A DNA stretch of 33,786 nt from a bacterium UBP8_UBA6595 (GCA_002433595.1 DJIL01000045.1:1-33786); one strand, 5' to 3'. Counted from the stretch's first letter, positions 1 to 8,367 are shown. Numbers and translations: made by a program. Notes: a model not told the origin generated them from the sequence alone.

Positions 1-315
1 AGAACGTCGTGAGACAGTTTGGTCCATATCTGCTGTAGGCGTAGGAAATTTGAGAGGCGCTGTTCCTAGTACGAGAGGACCGGAATGGACACACCTCTGG
101 TGTATCAGTTATCGTGCCAACGGTAAATGCTGAGTAGCTATGTGTGGATAAGATAACCGCTGAAAGCATCTAAGCGGGAAACTTACCTCAAGATGAGATT
201 TCCCATCCCTTTATGGGAGTAAGACCTCTTGAAGACAACAAGGTTGATAGGCTAGGTGTGTAAGCGCAGTAATGTGTGTAGCGGACTAGTACTAATTGGT
301 CGAGGTCTTAACTAT
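1..315 (+). rRNA. rrl: 23S rRNA, 3' end (partial)
   Basis: The window opens inside the large-subunit rRNA. The sarcin-ricin loop core (agtacgagaggacc) lies at about 68-81. The final domain follows, including the gataggctaggtgtgtaagcg segment typical of helices near the 3' end and the terminal agtactaattggtcg. By comparison with known 23S ends (gcttaacctt in E. coli), the mature 3' end should be near 313-318. The 5' part and the 16S gene lie outside the window. No tRNA separates it from the 5S gene. Confidence 0.97.
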
Positions 316-355
316 TGCAACTCAATCATAATAATTCTTTTAATTTTCGTTTCAT

Positions 356-491
<136 letters not shown>

Positions 492-550
492 CAACATATC
501 AATTGAAAACATGATTGATGAGGGAATCAATATAGTCTAAGGAGATAACT

Positions 551-1570
551 ATGACAGAAACCAGTAAATCAGCTAATAACCTGGATAAGATTCATTATTT
601 GAACTCTGCCATGTTTCCAATGTCCTACTTCTGCCAAAACAAGTGTCCCTACTGTTCATATCGTGTGAATGATGGGGAAAGTGCTTTGGTGCTCAATGTT
701 CCTTATTTAATAATTCAGTTGGTTAAAGAGGCGGCGGCTACTGGTTGCAAAGAGATCTTATGTGTTAGCGGAGACCGTCCGGATAAGTACTCAAAAGTTC
801 GAAATCGATTGGGTATCTGGGGGTTTGACTCATACCTATCGTACGTCTACACGATTTGTGAAATGGTTTTTTTAGAAGGCTTTATACCAGTTGTTGAGGT
901 GGGGTCGCTGTCTGGATTAAGTGATTATCAGCGATTATCAGAAATTTGCTCTTTAGTTCGGATTAATTTGGACGCAGTAAATGGAAGTAAACATTCTAAA
1001 ATCTATCCGGAATCTCCGGGAAAATTGATTGAAACCCGATTGAAAAATATTCGATGGGCAATGCAAGCCGGTATTCCAGTTAGTACGGGCTTGTTGGTAG
1101 GGATTGGTGAAACGCCTGCGTATCGTCAAAAAATGTTAAACGAGCTTATGAACTTGCACAAAGAATATGGCCTGTTGCATGACGTTATTTTGCAGAATTT
1201 TGTTCCTCAATCGGACACGGTTTTTGCGAAGAAATCAGGGTGTGATGATTCAAAGTTGATTCAAACGATTCAACAGGCGCAGTCAACATTATCAGACGAT
1301 GTGATTCTCAGTGTAAACCCAACGACTGTGCATTCAATTAAAAAGGTATTAGAATCAGGGGTTACTGATTTCGGTCGGTTATATAGTGGTAAAAACTTGT
1401 TCTTCCAAGATGCTTTGGATAGCCCAGACACCGTGATTGATACAATTGCTAATAATGGGTACGAGGCGGTAGAGCGGCTCTCCCTATCGCAAGCATATAT
1501 TGCAAAAAAACGATATCCAGATAAGCTGTCGCAGCTGTTTATTTCTTCTTCGGCCGATTTAGAGCTTTAA
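551..1570 (+). CDS. cofG: CofG-like radical SAM protein (deazaflavin synthase subunit homologue)
   Basis: The 339-aa protein resembles CofG, the radical SAM subunit that works with CofH to make the deazaflavin FO, chromophore of F420 and of some photolyases. A CX3CX2C cluster-binding motif sits at residues 28-35 (CQNKCPYC). A CofG-like GDRP element is at 74-77, SPGK at 155-158, the strong signature LLVGIGET at 181-188, an LHKEYG helix near 202 and QNFVP at 215-219. The length is normal for CofG. It is divergent: the HxNxG segment of typical CofG is replaced by a VVEVG stretch near 114. No cofH is visible. The ATG is preceded by a clear Shine-Dalgarno sequence (aaggagataact). It lies 60 bases after the 5S gene with no terminator between, so rRNA read-through is likely. 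A different radical SAM reaction cannot be excluded. Confidence 0.8.
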   Translation: MTETSKSANNLDKIHYLNSAMFPMSYFCQNKCPYCSYRVNDGESALVLNVPYLIIQLVKEAAATGCKEILCVSGDRPDKYSKVRNRLGIWGFDSYLSYVYTICEMVFLEGFIPVVEVGSLSGLSDYQRLSEICSLVRINLDAVNGSKHSKIYPESPGKLIETRLKNIRWAMQAGIPVSTGLLVGIGETPAYRQKMLNELMNLHKEYGLLHDVILQNFVPQSDTVFAKKSGCDDSKLIQTIQQAQSTLSDDVILSVNPTTVHSIKKVLESGVTDFGRLYSGKNLFFQDALDSPDTVIDTIANNGYEAVERLSLSQAYIAKKRYPDKLSQLFISSSADLEL

Positions 1571-1573
1571 ACG

Positions 1574-2014
1574 GTGTCTGCGCCATCAACAGGCCCAGCC
1601 CCATTTCCAGATGCACAATCGAATCACTCAACGATACAAAGTGCTCAATCAAAGGCTAATTTTGATGAGACATTAAAAGAAGAAACTGGTTTTGCAATGG
1701 TTCAAAATGTTTTAAACGTACTGTTTACGTGGTTTAGTACTTCGGGGGTGAAACAAACTGTTCCATCAGTCTTGGCGGATTCAGGTATTGAATTTTACCA
1801 TCATTTGGATACAAGTATTCGTGTGTCACTAGAAAAAACACATCAGTTACCAATAGATATTGCATTTTATGATAATAACCAGAATCGTTTAAATATAACA
1901 ATAACCGTTGCGGCTGAATTAATGAGTGCGTTTTCAAATTCGCGCTTAGAGATAGAGCGAAAATTAAAAAAACGCCTGGGTAAATCAGTGCTTGTAACCA
2001 TAGAGAAATTATGA
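1574..2014 (+). CDS. Unrecognised protein at head of flagellar operon, weakly FliK-like C-terminus
   Basis: This 146-aa protein begins with GTG three bases after the cofG-like stop and has no strong ribosome binding site, so it may be read by coupling. Residues 1-40 are polar and rich in Ser, Gln, Ala and Pro, likely disordered. The C-terminal part (about 95-146) predicts beta strands followed by a charged helix (RLEIERKLKKRLGK). This layout recalls the C-terminal domain of FliK/SctP hook-length or needle-length regulators, but no family signature is certain. Its stop overlaps the next start by four bases. The flagellar operon context supports a flagellar role; the FliK idea is only a guess. 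Confidence 0.6.
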   Translation: MSAPSTGPAPFPDAQSNHSTIQSAQSKANFDETLKEETGFAMVQNVLNVLFTWFSTSGVKQTVPSVLADSGIEFYHHLDTSIRVSLEKTHQLPIDIAFYDNNQNRLNITITVAAELMSAFSNSRLEIERKLKKRLGKSVLVTIEKL

Positions 2015-2646
2015 GAAATCGACTGATTATAGCGGTGGCTTTTACTACATTATCTGCTTTTTCGAATGACAAAAGTCTAATTCACCACTTGAGCATGCAT
2101 AGCATTGACCAAGTCTATAAGTCCGATAAAGTTGTGGGGATTCGGTATAAAGATTACAAAAAACCATTGGGCCAACATCGTCAATATTTTGCTATTATGC
2201 GAGATAAGCGAAAACATCGATCAATCCATTTCTATCTTGCTTCACCGCCAGAACAGCTATTGCAATCAGCCAATCAACAACGTGATGCAATGCAGAACTC
2301 ACAATTTCAAGCCAATCAGATTATGAGTCAGGCTCAGGAGGCGTTAATGCAGAGCATGCTTAGCGATAGTAGTAGTGACGGGGGGTCTTTTTTTGGTGGG
2401 GGCGCTGGCCAGGCATTATCCAATGACTGGAATAACACCAGTGAAACGGATGCGTTGTTGCAAAGCTTTTCACAAAACACAAGCAATCAGGCGAGTTTAA
2501 AACAGTTTGTTAAAACCAAGGTTAATATACATTATTGGGATAAAGACGTTGTGAAGTCAGGTAAAGTTTGGTACACTATGACCAATGGTTTATATTTTTT
2601 TATCGCACTTGACAATGGATTTTTTGTTACGCCCAAACTTAAATAG
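2011..2646 (+). CDS. Unrecognised exported protein in flagellar operon
   Basis: This 211-aa protein starts with a short basic and hydrophobic segment (MRNRLIIAVAFTTLSAFS) that looks like a Sec signal peptide, so the protein is probably periplasmic. The middle (about 85-160) is low complexity, rich in Gln, Ser, Asn and Gly, with a predicted helix (QANQIMSQAQEALMQSML) and a glycine stretch (FFGGGAG). The C-terminal 45 residues are aromatic and beta-like. I do not recognise the family. The ATGA overlap with the upstream gene and the 12-base gap to the fliM-like gene place it firmly in the operon. A structural or accessory flagellar role is possible, but nothing in the sequence proves it. Confidence 0.65.
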   Translation: MRNRLIIAVAFTTLSAFSNDKSLIHHLSMHSIDQVYKSDKVVGIRYKDYKKPLGQHRQYFAIMRDKRKHRSIHFYLASPPEQLLQSANQQRDAMQNSQFQANQIMSQAQEALMQSMLSDSSSDGGSFFGGGAGQALSNDWNNTSETDALLQSFSQNTSNQASLKQFVKTKVNIHYWDKDVVKSGKVWYTMTNGLYFFIALDNGFFVTPKLK

Positions 2647-2658
2647 TCTGAGAATTTA

Positions 2659-3909
2659 ATGACGTTAAAAGAAAAACCGCTGTACAGTAATCGATTGATT
2701 TTAGACTACCCATTTCATTGGACGAAATTAACAAAAGATTATGTTGATGCGAATATACAGTGGTCTATTGAATCGTCAGTATTGACCCAATCAATTGTCC
2801 GAAAAACATTGCTTCAGCATTACTATTACTTCAACGATTTAATGCGGGTTATGGCTCAATCATTGGCATGTCCAGTGACGATTCACTCCATTGCATTTGT
2901 TGAAGGCACCCCTACCGATTTAGCAGACTACGAAGCGCACACATTTAAGCACTTGTCGCTATTGTCGGACAGCGGGCGTGTGTCTATTATGTTGTCGGAT
3001 TCATTTTTGAGTAGTTTTGTTCATTATGCACTCGGGTGTACAGATCAATCCATTTTATCACTATCAATGACACATCGTGAAAAAAAACTAGTGGAGTTGT
3101 TTGGGGGCATGTTTCTAAAATCATTTCAGTATGCATGGGGGCAATCCCATGGTCAAGCCGCTTTTCATTGGGATTCTGACCCTTATTCAAATGGGGTCAA
3201 TAACGGAAAATCTTGTTTTTATATGATGACGCTCTCAATTGATGGGGGGTCGCCTGTGGTTATTGGTGCCTATTATGATGCCAAGACAGTGCTTCGGTTA
3301 TCGAAAGAAAATGTGGCAGAAGTCGGCACTAAAGACCCCATCGCTTTAACGGTAGATTCAATGGCTAAGATACCCGTGCGTATGACGGGTGTTTTGGGTC
3401 AAACACGCATGAGTATGGCGGATTTAGCACAGTTGCAAGTTGGGGATGTGGTTGCGTTGCCTACACGGTTAGATGAGGCGGTTTCGATTGAAATTGGTGA
3501 TACACAGTTTGGTGCGATACTGGGCAAAAAAAACCGGGCTTTAGCGGTCAAGTTATTGGCGAATGAGCTAAACTTGGATCCATTAGATAACTTGGAACTA
3601 TTAGATAAAAGTGATAGATCCACAGAGCAGGTGCCGCCTGATAGTAAGCAAGACGAATCAATAGCGGGAAGCATGCCTGATCAAGAAATAGCGAGTCCCA
3701 CTATTGAAGATAACACTAGCGCTCATGCGGATCAAACGGATGACAAGCCCAACCGTGTAGAAGCAACTAACGATTCACCCAGCGACAGCTTTTCGTGGGA
3801 TGATATTAATGATTCAATGATTTCGGCAATTGATGACACAGATGTTGACAATGATTTGGAAAGTAGTTTTTGGTTAGAGGATGATAATGCAGATGGTCAA
3901 TCAGAGTAA
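2659..3909 (+). CDS. fliM: Flagellar switch protein FliM-like, with acidic C-terminal tail
   Basis: This 416-aa C-ring protein would bind FliG and FliN below the basal body, set rotor direction and receive export substrates. Residues about 50-225 resemble the CheC-like middle domain of FliM. Residues 235-302 form a SpoA (FliM/FliN C-terminal) domain, with IPVRMTGVLGQTRMSMADL followed by LQVGDVVAL. Two features are odd. The N-terminus lacks the LSQ(E/D)EID motif through which canonical FliM binds phosphorylated CheY. After the SpoA domain there is an extra acidic, Ser/Asp-rich tail (about 305-416) ending in SFSWDDIND, SMISAIDD and many Asp/Glu. The gene precedes a ParA ATPase and the fliN-like gene. 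The SpoA assignment is firm; FliM rather than FliY or an SctQ relative is likely from length and the neighbouring flagellar gate genes. Confidence 0.82.
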   Translation: MTLKEKPLYSNRLILDYPFHWTKLTKDYVDANIQWSIESSVLTQSIVRKTLLQHYYYFNDLMRVMAQSLACPVTIHSIAFVEGTPTDLADYEAHTFKHLSLLSDSGRVSIMLSDSFLSSFVHYALGCTDQSILSLSMTHREKKLVELFGGMFLKSFQYAWGQSHGQAAFHWDSDPYSNGVNNGKSCFYMMTLSIDGGSPVVIGAYYDAKTVLRLSKENVAEVGTKDPIALTVDSMAKIPVRMTGVLGQTRMSMADLAQLQVGDVVALPTRLDEAVSIEIGDTQFGAILGKKNRALAVKLLANELNLDPLDNLELLDKSDRSTEQVPPDSKQDESIAGSMPDQEIASPTIEDNTSAHADQTDDKPNRVEATNDSPSDSFSWDDINDSMISAIDDTDVDNDLESSFWLEDDNADGQSE

Positions 3910-3924
3910 ATTAAGGGAGCATTC

Positions 3925-4677
3925 ATGACAAAGCGCTTGGGTATTATGAATTATAAAGGGGGTATGGGCAAAACATCATTGGTGGTTCATTTGGCCATGG
4001 GTCTTGTGCTAAATGGAAAACGCGTACTAATTGTGGATATGGATCCCCAGGGGTCTGTTAAAGCCATGTTGGGTGTTAAAGCACTATCGGGAACGTATGA
4101 GCTCCTTCTTGGCGCCCAGCCATTCAGTCAATGTATTACACCGGTACGCGATGGACTGGACATTATTGCCAGCGATGAGCGGTTATTCCCAGCGTCAATG
4201 CAAATGGTTGGGTTTCCAAATCGAGAGTTTGTCCTGCATAAGCGCTTAGAGGCGGTAATTAATTATGATTATATTTTGATTGACTCGGGCCCCTCATTTG
4301 ACTTATTGGCTCAAAACGCAATGGTAGCATCGCAACGGCTAATGGTTCCAATATCTATGGATTTCATGTCCATTGTGGGTGCAAAGCAGTTGCTAAAAAA
4401 CGTTAAAATAATCAATCGCTTGTTTGATCAGACCATTTGCGTGCAGCATGTTGTGCCTACGTTTTATATGCAGCGACAATTGAAAACAGCAAAGGTTATG
4501 GCGTCAATTGACGCGCTCTTTGGTGCTGAATGTGTGCGAAATCCTATTCGCTCTTGTGCCGATGTGTCCAATGCAGCAGGGCTGGGGAAAACTGTGTTTG
4601 AGTATAAGCCAAAGTCACGGGTTATTCCGGATTATAATCAATTAGTAAAAACAGTTATGATAGAAGGAGATAATTAA
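3925..4677 (+). CDS. ParA/MinD-superfamily ATPase (FlhG- or Soj-like)
   Basis: This 250-aa P-loop ATPase has a deviant Walker A motif at residues 11-18 (KGGMGKTS). A Walker A' aspartate lies in VDMDPQGS near 39, and a switch/Walker B-like segment YILIDSGPS lies near 115. Such proteins dimerise with ATP and position cargo such as plasmids, chemoreceptors or flagella. Flagellar FlhG usually carries an N-terminal DQAxxLR helix that stimulates FlhF; here the protein starts directly at the first beta strand and no flhF is present, so ParA/Soj is an equally good name. The gene lies between fliM and fliN (fliN begins on the last base of the stop codon), so a role in C-ring assembly or placement is a fair inference. 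A good Shine-Dalgarno (aagggag) precedes the ATG. Confidence 0.88.
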   Translation: MTKRLGIMNYKGGMGKTSLVVHLAMGLVLNGKRVLIVDMDPQGSVKAMLGVKALSGTYELLLGAQPFSQCITPVRDGLDIIASDERLFPASMQMVGFPNREFVLHKRLEAVINYDYILIDSGPSFDLLAQNAMVASQRLMVPISMDFMSIVGAKQLLKNVKIINRLFDQTICVQHVVPTFYMQRQLKTAKVMASIDALFGAECVRNPIRSCADVSNAAGLGKTVFEYKPKSRVIPDYNQLVKTVMIEGDN

Positions 4678-5231
4678 TGAAGGATGATGATTACTTGAAC
4701 GCAATAGATGACTCAGAGTCGTGGGCCGCAGACGTGCCGTCACATAGGGTGGATAGTGATAGTGATAGTGATAGTGAGGACTCTGTAATGGACGCGGCTT
4801 TCTCAAGTCATACCCCCCCCATTTTGACTGATGAAGCGACGGTCATTGATTCATTAGATTCACCTGAATTGCAGGAAGAATCAGATCGTGATGCGCCAGC
4901 GGATATTGAAGCGCCTGCTGAAAAAACAGACTTGGATCACGTAGAAATTGCGCCCTTAGAATCAGCCGTCGCTAGTAATAGCGGTTCAGTCTCAATTCCT
5001 CAGTCGGTATTGGGCTCAATTTCGGTGGATGTTCGCGTTGAGCTGGGGGAGACCCTTATTAACCTTAATCAATTATACGAGTTGCGAGAAGGCCAAATTC
5101 TAGAATTAGACCGCGAATTGGGGGCACCTTTGGACGTGGTAGTGAATGGTCAAACGATTGCTAAATGTGAAATTGTTTCAATTAATTACCGATATGCTAT
5201 TCGTATTATTGAGTTAATTAATACCCCCTAG
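4677..5231 (+). CDS. fliN: Flagellar switch protein FliN-like, with acidic N-terminal extension
   Basis: This 184-aa protein has a C-terminal SpoA domain at about 110-182, with the usual order: a first strand VDVRVELGETLINL, then LREGQILEL, then VVVNGQTIAKCEIV and a closing YAIRIIEL. FliN forms the base of the C-ring and docks FliH/FliI at the export gate. The first 105 residues are unusual: strongly acidic, with an Asp-Ser repeat (27-33) encoded by a hexanucleotide repeat, and likely disordered. The N-terminus (DDYLNAIDD) resembles the SMISAIDD segment in the acidic tail of the neighbouring FliM-like protein. It starts with a TAATG overlap on the ParA gene. Confidence 0.85.
   Translation: MKDDDYLNAIDDSESWAADVPSHRVDSDSDSDSEDSVMDAAFSSHTPPILTDEATVIDSLDSPELQEESDRDAPADIEAPAEKTDLDHVEIAPLESAVASNSGSVSIPQSVLGSISVDVRVELGETLINLNQLYELREGQILELDRELGAPLDVVVNGQTIAKCEIVSINYRYAIRIIELINTP
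4752..4775 (+). repeat. Hexanucleotide tandem repeat in fliN
   Basis: Four exact copies of gatagt in a row encode alternating Asp-Ser residues in the acidic N-terminal region of the FliN-like protein. Because the unit is six bases, gain or loss of copies would change linker length by two residues without shifting the frame. The repeat is seen directly; length variation is inference. Confidence 0.85.
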
Positions 5232-5239
5232 GTGTACCA

Positions 5240-5476
5240 ATGAATAGTGGGTATTACATAAAGTACATTGTATTATTCGCAATTCTTATGGTTGTTTTAG
5301 TGGGGGCGCTTCAATTAGTTAAGTGGTTCCAGAATAAACGTTATGCCTGTGATATGAAAATTATTGATCAATTAGCCGTAGCAAATAGTACAACATTGCT
5401 TATTGTCCAGGTTCGGGGGCAGGAGTACTTTTTAGGCGTTAGCGGAAAATCAGTACAGGTGTTGGATACTTTATGA
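5240..5476 (+). CDS. fliO: FliO-like small membrane protein
   Basis: This 78-aa protein has one N-terminal membrane segment (about 8-30, YIVLFAILMVVLVGALQLV) followed by basic residues. A cytoplasmic domain contains MKIIDQLAVANSTTLLIVQVRGQEYFLGVSGKSVQVL. This matches the pattern of FliO: one helix, then a small SpoA-like beta segment around 'l..g..l.lv.v....ylLgv....i..l'. FliO assists assembly of the FliP-FliR complex and is typical of flagella rather than injectisomes. It lies directly before fliP, the usual place. FliO is poorly conserved, so the name rests on topology, length and position together. Confidence 0.72.
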   Translation: MNSGYYIKYIVLFAILMVVLVGALQLVKWFQNKRYACDMKIIDQLAVANSTTLLIVQVRGQEYFLGVSGKSVQVLDTL

Positions 5477-6201
5477 TTCAATTAATTGTACTAGTTTGTA
5501 TTCTAATTGGAGCACCAACATGGGCCGAGCCTGCGAATATTTTATTTGATGCGGGTCAAACATTAATCGACACAAGTGCGTTAAGCTCATCGGTAAATTT
5601 GTTGTTGATTTTAACATCGATTGGGTTTGTGCCTGCGTTTTTAATGGTTACCACATCGTTTTTAAGATTTGTTATTGTATTAAGCATGATTCGACAGGCA
5701 TTGGGGACAGCGCAGTCACCACCCAATCCGGTCATTGTGATTTTGGCATTGTTTATGACAGCCTATGTCATGGCTCCAGTGATAACAACTGTATATGAAA
5801 CAGCGATTGTGCCGTATAATAATGGCGCAATCACTCAAAAAGAGGCCTTTTCGATAGGTACGGAGCCGTTTCATGCGTTTATGCTGAAACAGGTTAATGA
5901 TGGGGATGTGGAGCTGTTTTTAGAGTTTTCTAATAGAGATGTCCAAGCCGATGAAAAAATTCCGCTATATGTATTAATACCGGCGTTTATTATTTCGGAG
6001 TTAAAATCAGCGTTTCAAATTGCATTTTTAATTTATTTGCCATTTGTTGTGGTTGATTTGCTAATATCTAATATTTTGTTAACGCTGGGAATGTTTATGT
6101 TGTCGCCCGCTATGGTATCAATGCCATTTAAATTCCTGCTTTTCATTTTGGTGGATGGCTGGAATTTAATTGTCCGTGGCTTACTCCTGAGTTATCAATA
6201 A
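5473..6201 (+). CDS. fliP: Flagellar export gate protein FliP
   Basis: This 242-aa core component of the export pore forms the FliP5Q4R1 complex in the inner membrane. A cleavable signal peptide is likely (about 1-18, ending TWA-EP), as in other FliP proteins. Family signatures include FVPAFLMVTTSFLRFVIVLS, then RQALGT...PPNPV, the PAFIISELKSAFQIAFLIYLPF stretch, and LGMFMLSPAMVSMPFKFLLFILVDGWNL near the C-terminus. The length is normal. Its ATG overlaps the fliO stop by four bases, implying coupled translation. The RQALGT-PPN form fits the flagellar branch well. Confidence 0.97.
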   Translation: MIQLIVLVCILIGAPTWAEPANILFDAGQTLIDTSALSSSVNLLLILTSIGFVPAFLMVTTSFLRFVIVLSMIRQALGTAQSPPNPVIVILALFMTAYVMAPVITTVYETAIVPYNNGAITQKEAFSIGTEPFHAFMLKQVNDGDVELFLEFSNRDVQADEKIPLYVLIPAFIISELKSAFQIAFLIYLPFVVVDLLISNILLTLGMFMLSPAMVSMPFKFLLFILVDGWNLIVRGLLLSYQ

Positions 6202-6233
6202 TAGCCATGCTACATAGACATAGGGTGCAATAA

Positions 6234-6503
6234 ATGGACTTAATGGTAGCCTCTGAAATTGTAACTCGCATTTTTAATTTAGCCGTGCTTGTTTCGTTGC
6301 CAACCGTTGGCATCGGACTATTAATCGGCCTAATTATTTCAATTATTCAAGCGGTGACACAAATTCAGGAGCAAACGCTGACATTTGTGCCTAAAATGGT
6401 AGTTGTTCTCCTACTATTTGCTGTTTTTTTTCATTGGATGTTTGGGCTAATAGCGGGTGTTGCCCTGGAGCTTTGGCAAGATATTCCTCTATATAGTCAA
6501 TGA
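6234..6503 (+). CDS. fliQ: Flagellar export gate protein FliQ
   Basis: This 89-aa protein has two membrane helices. The loop between them reads TQIQEQTLTFVPK, the hallmark of flagellar FliQ; injectisome SctS proteins usually differ at this site. That motif is the clearest evidence that this cluster is flagellar rather than a host-directed secretion system. The gene lies 32 bases after fliP and overlaps fliR by four bases. Confidence 0.96.
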   Translation: MDLMVASEIVTRIFNLAVLVSLPTVGIGLLIGLIISIIQAVTQIQEQTLTFVPKMVVVLLLFAVFFHWMFGLIAGVALELWQDIPLYSQ

Positions 6504-7282
6504 TTATTCCCATTGATTACGTTATTGTTGTGTCGTTAATCACCGCCCGTATCTTTGGCTTATTTATAACGGCGCCTGTGTTTAATAGTTCTCAACTCAT
6601 GCCCGGAATGGTGCGGGTTATTATGATGATTTTATTATCAATGCTTATCTCATTCGCGGTGCCACTGCCGGATGTAATACCGGCACAGCCTATTTCGTTA
6701 TTCTTAGCATTGGTTATGGAGATAGTGATCGGGCTTTGCCTAGGATTTACGATTCAGTTGCTTATTGTGGGAATTGAGTTGGCCGGATCAATCATTGACA
6801 CGCAGGCGGGAATTAGTGCTGCATCAATGTTTGATCCATTGCGCGGCGATCAGGTAACCATTATTGCGCGGTTATATCGACAGTTGATTTTGCTCGTTTT
6901 TTTACTATTAAATGGACACCATGTTGTTTTGCTTGCCATTCGAACAACCTTTGATGTGATTCCAGTGGGTATGGCCAATGAGTTAATAACGGGGGATCAT
7001 TTTTTATATGTTGTGAGCCTAGGATCGATGATGTTTGAAGTGGGTTGGCGATTTTCAGCGCCCGTTATTGTCATCATTTTTTTTGTTGACTTTGGATTTG
7101 GTATGCTGAGCCGAATCGCATCCCAAGTGAACGTGTTTCAATTAAGTTTTCAACTAAAACCCATGGTGATGATTTTAGTGCTACTCCTAATTATCCCCTA
7201 TTTTATTGAAGATGTGTCTGAGTTGCTCGATAAGATTCCCGATCTAATGGGGGATTTTATTCTAGTAGGAGCCAGTCAATAA
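6500..7282 (+). CDS. fliR: Flagellar export gate protein FliR
   Basis: This 260-aa, highly hydrophobic protein has about six membrane segments and is the single-copy subunit that closes the FliPQR pore. Family features include ARIFGLFITAPVF near the N-terminus, an EIVIGLCLGFTIQLL segment, a DTQAGISAASMFDP motif around 110-123, and FVDFGFGMLSRIASQVNVFQLSFQLK in the C-terminal third. The length matches the family. It starts within the fliQ stop (ATGA) and its own stop overlaps the flhB start (TAATG). Confidence 0.95.
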   Translation: MIIPIDYVIVVSLITARIFGLFITAPVFNSSQLMPGMVRVIMMILLSMLISFAVPLPDVIPAQPISLFLALVMEIVIGLCLGFTIQLLIVGIELAGSIIDTQAGISAASMFDPLRGDQVTIIARLYRQLILLVFLLLNGHHVVLLAIRTTFDVIPVGMANELITGDHFLYVVSLGSMMFEVGWRFSAPVIVIIFFVDFGFGMLSRIASQVNVFQLSFQLKPMVMILVLLLIIPYFIEDVSELLDKIPDLMGDFILVGASQ

Positions 7283-8364
7283 TGGGGGATGATTCCAGCG
7301 AAAAAACAGAAGAGCCTACGCCGCATAAGCTGCGTGAGGCACGAAAAAAAGGCCAAATTGCCAAAGGTAAAGATTTGACAGGGGCGGTTGGAATGCTCGC
7401 TGTTTTTTTTATTTTGCAAGGGGTTTCGTTGCAAATGTGGAGCCGGATCATGGAACTAACACAGACGCTATTTAGTACCATTGGCCAACCATTTAGCTTG
7501 GATTTAGCATACACAAGTATGGCAACATTAATGTGGAGCTTTCTGCAACTCATGACCCCCTTGTTTGCGGGTATTATTGTGGTGATCTTGGTGTTGGAAA
7601 TTTTACAAACGCAAGCGTTAATTTATTGGGGCGCAATTCTGCCGGATATTAAAAAACTGGATCCCATTGCTGGAACAAAAAAGTTTTTTTCATTAAAGCA
7701 ATATGTTGAAACGCTAAAGTCAATAGCAAAAATATTAATGATTTCATTTTTAATTTATAATGTTGTAAAAAGTTATTTGCCTTATTTTTTTATATCGGGT
7801 CAAATGCCAGCGATGCAAGTCATGATTTTAGTCGGAATGTTGGTAATGCGTATGGTGATTCAAATAGGCATTTTTTATTTAATTATTGCCATTCTAGATT
7901 ATATGTATCAACAGTACGAATATACTAAATCTCTACGAATGAGTAAAAAAGAAATTCAAAATGAATACAAACAATTAGAGGGAGACCCCATGATCAAGCA
8001 GCGCCAGCGGGACCAGCAACGGCAATTGGCACAAAGCCGACAAATGGGGGCGGTACCGGGTGCGGATGTCGTGGTGACGAATCCGACACATATTGCTATC
8101 GCCATTCGGTATGATTCTGAAACCATGCAGTCGCCGATGATTGTTGCACGGGGTCGGCAGTTACTGGCACAGGCTATCCGTCAGGTTGCAGACTCTCATT
8201 ATATTCCCATTATTCAAAACCCGTTGTTAGCACGAAAACTGTATAAACAGAGCGTGGCGGGTCAGTTTGTCCCCCCAGAATATTACCAGGCAGTGGCTGA
8301 GATCCTTGCTTTTGTATATAATCTAAAACGTAAGCGTCGTCAACGATTAGCGCCACAGGAATAA
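7282..8364 (+). CDS. flhB: Flagellar export switch protein FlhB
   Basis: This 360-aa protein changes export specificity from rod/hook to filament proteins. It opens with the conserved EKTEEPTPHKLREARKKGQ element (about 7-25). Four membrane helices and a basic cytoplasmic domain follow. The self-cleavage site NPTH is present at 267-270 in the context DVVVTNPTHIAIAIRY, so autocleavage between Asn and Pro should occur. The C-terminal tail has a basic end (KRKRRQR). The position between fliR and flhA is classical. SctU homologues share these motifs; the flagellar assignment rests on FliQ and on the sigma factor nearby. Confidence 0.95.
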   Translation: MGDDSSEKTEEPTPHKLREARKKGQIAKGKDLTGAVGMLAVFFILQGVSLQMWSRIMELTQTLFSTIGQPFSLDLAYTSMATLMWSFLQLMTPLFAGIIVVILVLEILQTQALIYWGAILPDIKKLDPIAGTKKFFSLKQYVETLKSIAKILMISFLIYNVVKSYLPYFFISGQMPAMQVMILVGMLVMRMVIQIGIFYLIIAILDYMYQQYEYTKSLRMSKKEIQNEYKQLEGDPMIKQRQRDQQRQLAQSRQMGAVPGADVVVTNPTHIAIAIRYDSETMQSPMIVARGRQLLAQAIRQVADSHYIPIIQNPLLARKLYKQSVAGQFVPPEYYQAVAEILAFVYNLKRKRRQRLAPQE

Positions 8365-8367
8365 CGC

